A stretch of 64,000 nucleotides of DNA from Brasenia schreberi. Lineage: Eukaryota > Streptophyta > Magnoliopsida > Nymphaeales > Cabombaceae. The DNA is taken from positions 6,483,001-6,547,000 of the forward strand of contig JAYKKT010000040.1 of NCBI GenBank assembly GCA_036023115.1, written 5' to 3'. This document shows, piece by piece, positions 59,740 to 64,000 of the stretch. How positions within the stretch are numbered: the first letter of the stretch is position 1; each line of letters begins with the position of its first letter. Under the pieces are notes generated by a model, which saw nothing but the letters and a program-made list of their open reading frames with translations, was not told the origin of the DNA and did no database searches. A program made the position numbers and the translations under genes.

Positions 59740-61254
59740 TATTTGCGAGTGCCTCAAGGAACTAGTATGTGATCTCCTAAGAGGAGGTGGGAGATGAATG
59801 GTATAGGAAAATGAGGGAGATCTCAGAGCTGAATAAAGTGAGATATATCTAGTTATTTCCTTTTGTATTTCCATATTATCTCTATATTTCTAAATTAGCA
59901 TTAGTTCTACTTTGAGGATTTTGTTGCCCTACCTGTGTCTGAGCAAACTTCAAGAGATCCAAAGGCTGAAGTTGGGCATCAGGGCAATGGAGTTGAACAT
60001 TTGTAGCATTTATATAGTCAGAATAAACTGCTGTTAGGAATGCAGCCAGAGATGTATATTGCATGTTATTCCATTCCCTCACATACAGCAGCCCTCCTGT
60101 AAAAATATTTAAAAAAGAGAATTATTTTTAAACTGTGCCAAAATTTGACATGCATGTTGAAAATATCATTTATAATTTCATAAAGATTGATTGATAAATC
60201 TAAGTATATTAGTTTCCCCATTAGGGGCATTGGTGTGCCTAAGACTCTCATCCATATGGATAGTTCACTGTGCTCATGAGGACCTTGCCCCGAAGATGCG
60301 GCACGACAAGGAAAAAACTCATGATATACACAGTGGTGGATCTGGAAACTCTTTTAGGGTGGGCTGAGTAGCTCCTCGAGTGGTTTAGGGTGGGGCGAAT
60401 TATGTATTATAGCTCATAGATTCCACCATGAACTATAGGCTTTAAGTTGATTTTCAAAATTTCAGGTGGGGTGGATGTCCCACCTCGGCTCAATGTAGAT
60501 CGGCCACTGGATATACAAGTATGATACATTCCAGTGAAATTAGTTAAAGACATAAAATTCAAAGTATAGTTCAAAATTGCAAATATATACATAATTAACC
60601 AAATCCCTATAATGTGATCCATCCTAATGCTATTCTCGCCGGAGAACACCTAATTTATTTGTTTCCGTTAATGCTTAAAAGAATGCAGCCGCTAGTAAAG
60701 ATCTAACAAAGTTTTAAGTTTTATGCTGGTTCTTTGTTGACTATGTGATTGTGTGCGTGTGCACTTGCATGCGTGTGTGTGAGAGAGAGAGAGAGAATTA
60801 TGTATATATTTCTACATGTCATATGTGCAAAAAGAGGGTGTGGAAGTAATTAGACCGCGTTTTTCTGTAGGCAGGCGCAGATGAAGTATTCAGCTTTGGC
60901 TTGATATTGCTGCAGTGTGGTGCTGAACGGACCACCATTGCCCTGCATTGCTACCTGCATGTGTTTTTGCGCCCCCTTCACTTGATTTCTTTGCCTCATA
61001 ATGCCTCTAATCAACGAGTGTGTGTGTGTGTGCACGCACATGCGTGCACCTTGGTGTTTGTGTGGGTGTATACCTTGTGCATGATACAAGGCATTGTATT
61101 GTGGAGTGCACTCTTGGAATTCTTTTATTAATCAAGTCCTATTTGTTAATGATTTGCAGAATAAACTGAATAGAGCTGGCCTGATTAAGAAAATAAATAA
61201 TAATAATCTAAAATATTTTGAAAACTAATTTTAAAATGGAAAACAAGATGGCTT

Positions 61255-62583
61255 AAAGAATGGAGGAATGGAGAACAAATACACTTACACCCATATACAA
61301 GAATAAGGGAGACATCCAAAATTATCCGAATTATCAAGGTATCAAGTTAATGAGCCATACTATGAAATTATGGGAAGAATTATTTAGTGTAAGTTAAGAC
61401 AAGTATCGAGTACAACAAAGAACCAATTTGGATTGTACCAAAATAGATCTACTTTTGAAGTGATTCACCTATTAAGACATCTTATAAAATATTTTAGAAC
61501 AAAACAAATCTTTACATGATATTTATTAATCTAGAAAAAACTTATGATTAGGTGTCGAGATATTCTTTGGAAAATCTTAGAAAAGAAAAGTATCTCATTG
61601 ACATATATAAATCTTATAAGATACATGTATGATGCTGAAAAAATATGTGTGAGGACTCATGAAAGAATGGCTTTAACTTCTTTGAAATTAATATTAGGTT
61701 ACATCATGGATCAACTTTAAGTCTATATTTATTCATTTAGTCCTTGATGAGTTATCAAAACATATTCAAGATGAAGTACATTGGTGTATGTTATTTGCAG
61801 ATGATATTGTATTAGTGGATGAGCACAAGATAAAAGTTAATAGAAAATTGAAACTATGGAGAAAAACATTAGAAAGTAAAGGTTTCTGACTTAGTAGAAC
61901 AAAAATAAAATATATGAAATATAAGTTTGATCATTTGGTTACTTTAGATGATATAGAAATTAAGATTAACATACATTTACATCTCTCACAAGAAAAGTTT
62001 TAAATACTTAGGATCAATTTTTCAGAGTAACAAAAAAATTGATAGAGTACGCATGAAATTAATGCAAGTTGGTTAAAATGAATAGGGACATCAAGTATTT
62101 TATGTGATAAGAAGATACCATTAAAGTTTAAAAGTAAATATTATAGAGTAACAATTAGACATGTTACGTTTTATAGTCTTGAGTGTTGGGCAGTTAATCA
62201 ATGTGCAAAAGATGTTTGTGGTAGAAATAAAAATGTTGAGATAGATAAATGGTCACACAAGAAAAGACTGTATACATAATGAGGTTATTATAAACAAATT
62301 AGGAGTAACACCAATTGAGGTTAAAATGAAAGAAAATTGTTTAAGATGATTTGAACATGCAGAAAAACAAACAAATGAAGCTCTAGTAAGAAAGTATGAA
62401 AAACTAGATTTTGGAAATGTTAAAAGAGGAAGAGGAAGACCACAAAAATATTGGAAAGAAATAATAAAGAATGATCTTGATCATGTTGAATTAACTGCCA
62501 ACATGGCACATGATAGAGCTAAATGGAAATAAAGAATCTTGTAGCTGACCCCATCTAGTACGAGAAAAAACTTAGTTGTTGTA
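61255..62583 (+). mobile_element. RTE-type LINE inserted in the GH9 relic
   Basis: 5'-truncated copy in the orientation opposite to the GH9 gene. It contains the pre-RT segment (gtatcaagttaatgagccatac), the palm region near 61520, the intact catalytic box CMLFADDIVLVDE near 61790, the C-terminal HTRKDCIHNEVI-type segment, and the 3' end catctagtacgagaaaaaac followed by ttgttg at 62583. Stops and indels break the frame. Confidence 0.87.
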
Positions 62584-62782
62584 TTTTTCAGTTTCATACA
62601 GTTTAGGCCTCAAACCAGAACTGCAACCAGCCTGTCCCAGTTCGGTTCCGGTTCCAAGTTCTGGGTAAACGGGAATTGGCCATGTCTACTTAAAACTAGC
62701 CTGAGCCCATAAGGTGTTTGTTTGATTATGGAATTTTATGAAGTTGTTTGTGCCCCATTTGATGGCGTCGAGGGCGTAGTTA

Positions 62783-63640
<858 letters not shown>

Positions 63641-63863
63641 TCATCTCTGTCAAAGCAAAGTTGAAATATGCTTTGGACGGAAGATGTGAATTTTATGCAA
63701 AGAAAACAAACAAAATCAGATATGGCAAGTGCATCACCATAGTCAAACCTAGCCATGGCTAGGTTCGAGCACAGCAGGAACATGAACAGGCATGATGCGA
63801 CTCGTACCCTATCGATACTACTCATGTTTGGCTTGACTCAGAACTACAAGCACAACATTCCTT

Positions 63864-63882
63864 CATTGGCCACTTATATAAG
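63864..63882 (-). promoter_or_regulatory. TATA and CCAAT boxes of the GH9 relic
   Basis: Minus strand TATATAA at 63875-63881, about 50 bp upstream of the ATG. A GGCCAAT word lies at about 63865-63871, which in this orientation is just downstream of the TATA box, so its role is doubtful. Confidence 0.5.
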
Positions 63883-64000
63883 AGGGCTTGCCTTAAATAT
63901 GGGTCCAAGATATGACGTTCACGTCCCATAGTTCCTAAAAAGCATGACCTTGTTCGTGCAAACCATAACCTGGTTCAAGATGGGCCACTTTGGTCCGGGT

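Overview
This window is nuclear DNA from a flowering plant. The genes have GT-AG introns, TATA boxes 50-110 bp upstream of start codons, and products typical of land plants: an NPH3-type BTB protein, the brassinosteroid enzyme DWF1, a YSL metal transporter, cytosolic glutamine synthetase, a plant RAB5 and a GH9 endoglucanase. The intergenic DNA is AT-rich, full of (TA)n, (CT)n and (GA)n microsatellites and crowded with transposable-element remains. The sequence does not let me fix the species.

Layout. 1-3.2 kb: 5' part of an NPH3 family gene (minus), running off the left edge. 3.2-17.1 kb: gene-poor DNA with microsatellites, GGTTC/GAACC-rich repeats and a ~2.15 kb tandem duplication made of RTE-type LINE plus copia-type fragments. 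17.2-26.7 kb: DWF1 (plus), whose probable 5' leader intron holds a 5.6 kb Ty3/gypsy LTR element (minus) and a tRNA-derived SINE. 27-32.7 kb: SINEs, an RTE LINE interrupted by an inverted endonuclease segment, and a tRNA-Val(AAC) relic. 33.0-36.3 kb: a decayed RAB5/RABF2 gene (minus). 38.6-38.8 kb: a possible small secreted peptide. 39.8-44.1 kb: a complete seven-exon YSL5/7/8-clade transporter (plus). 48.0-51.8 kb: a thirteen-exon cytosolic glutamine synthetase (minus) that is complete except for one missing base in exon 4. 52-58.5 kb: repeats and LINE fragments. 58.5-63.8 kb: a GH9 endoglucanase relic (minus), missing its middle where an RTE LINE now sits.

The genes do not form a pathway or cluster. 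They are independent loci with their own promoters, separated by repeats. The interest lies in genome dynamics: an LTR element inside a leader intron, LINE rearrangements with visible junctions, several short repeat families (tRNA SINEs, CTAGACATG-ended elements, Tourist-like MITEs), and single-base indels in genes that must be separated into real decay and assembly error. I see no CRISPR, bacterial-type or clearly novel multi-gene system.

Exon coordinates were read by hand from splice signals, reading frame and remembered family features; no alignment was run.
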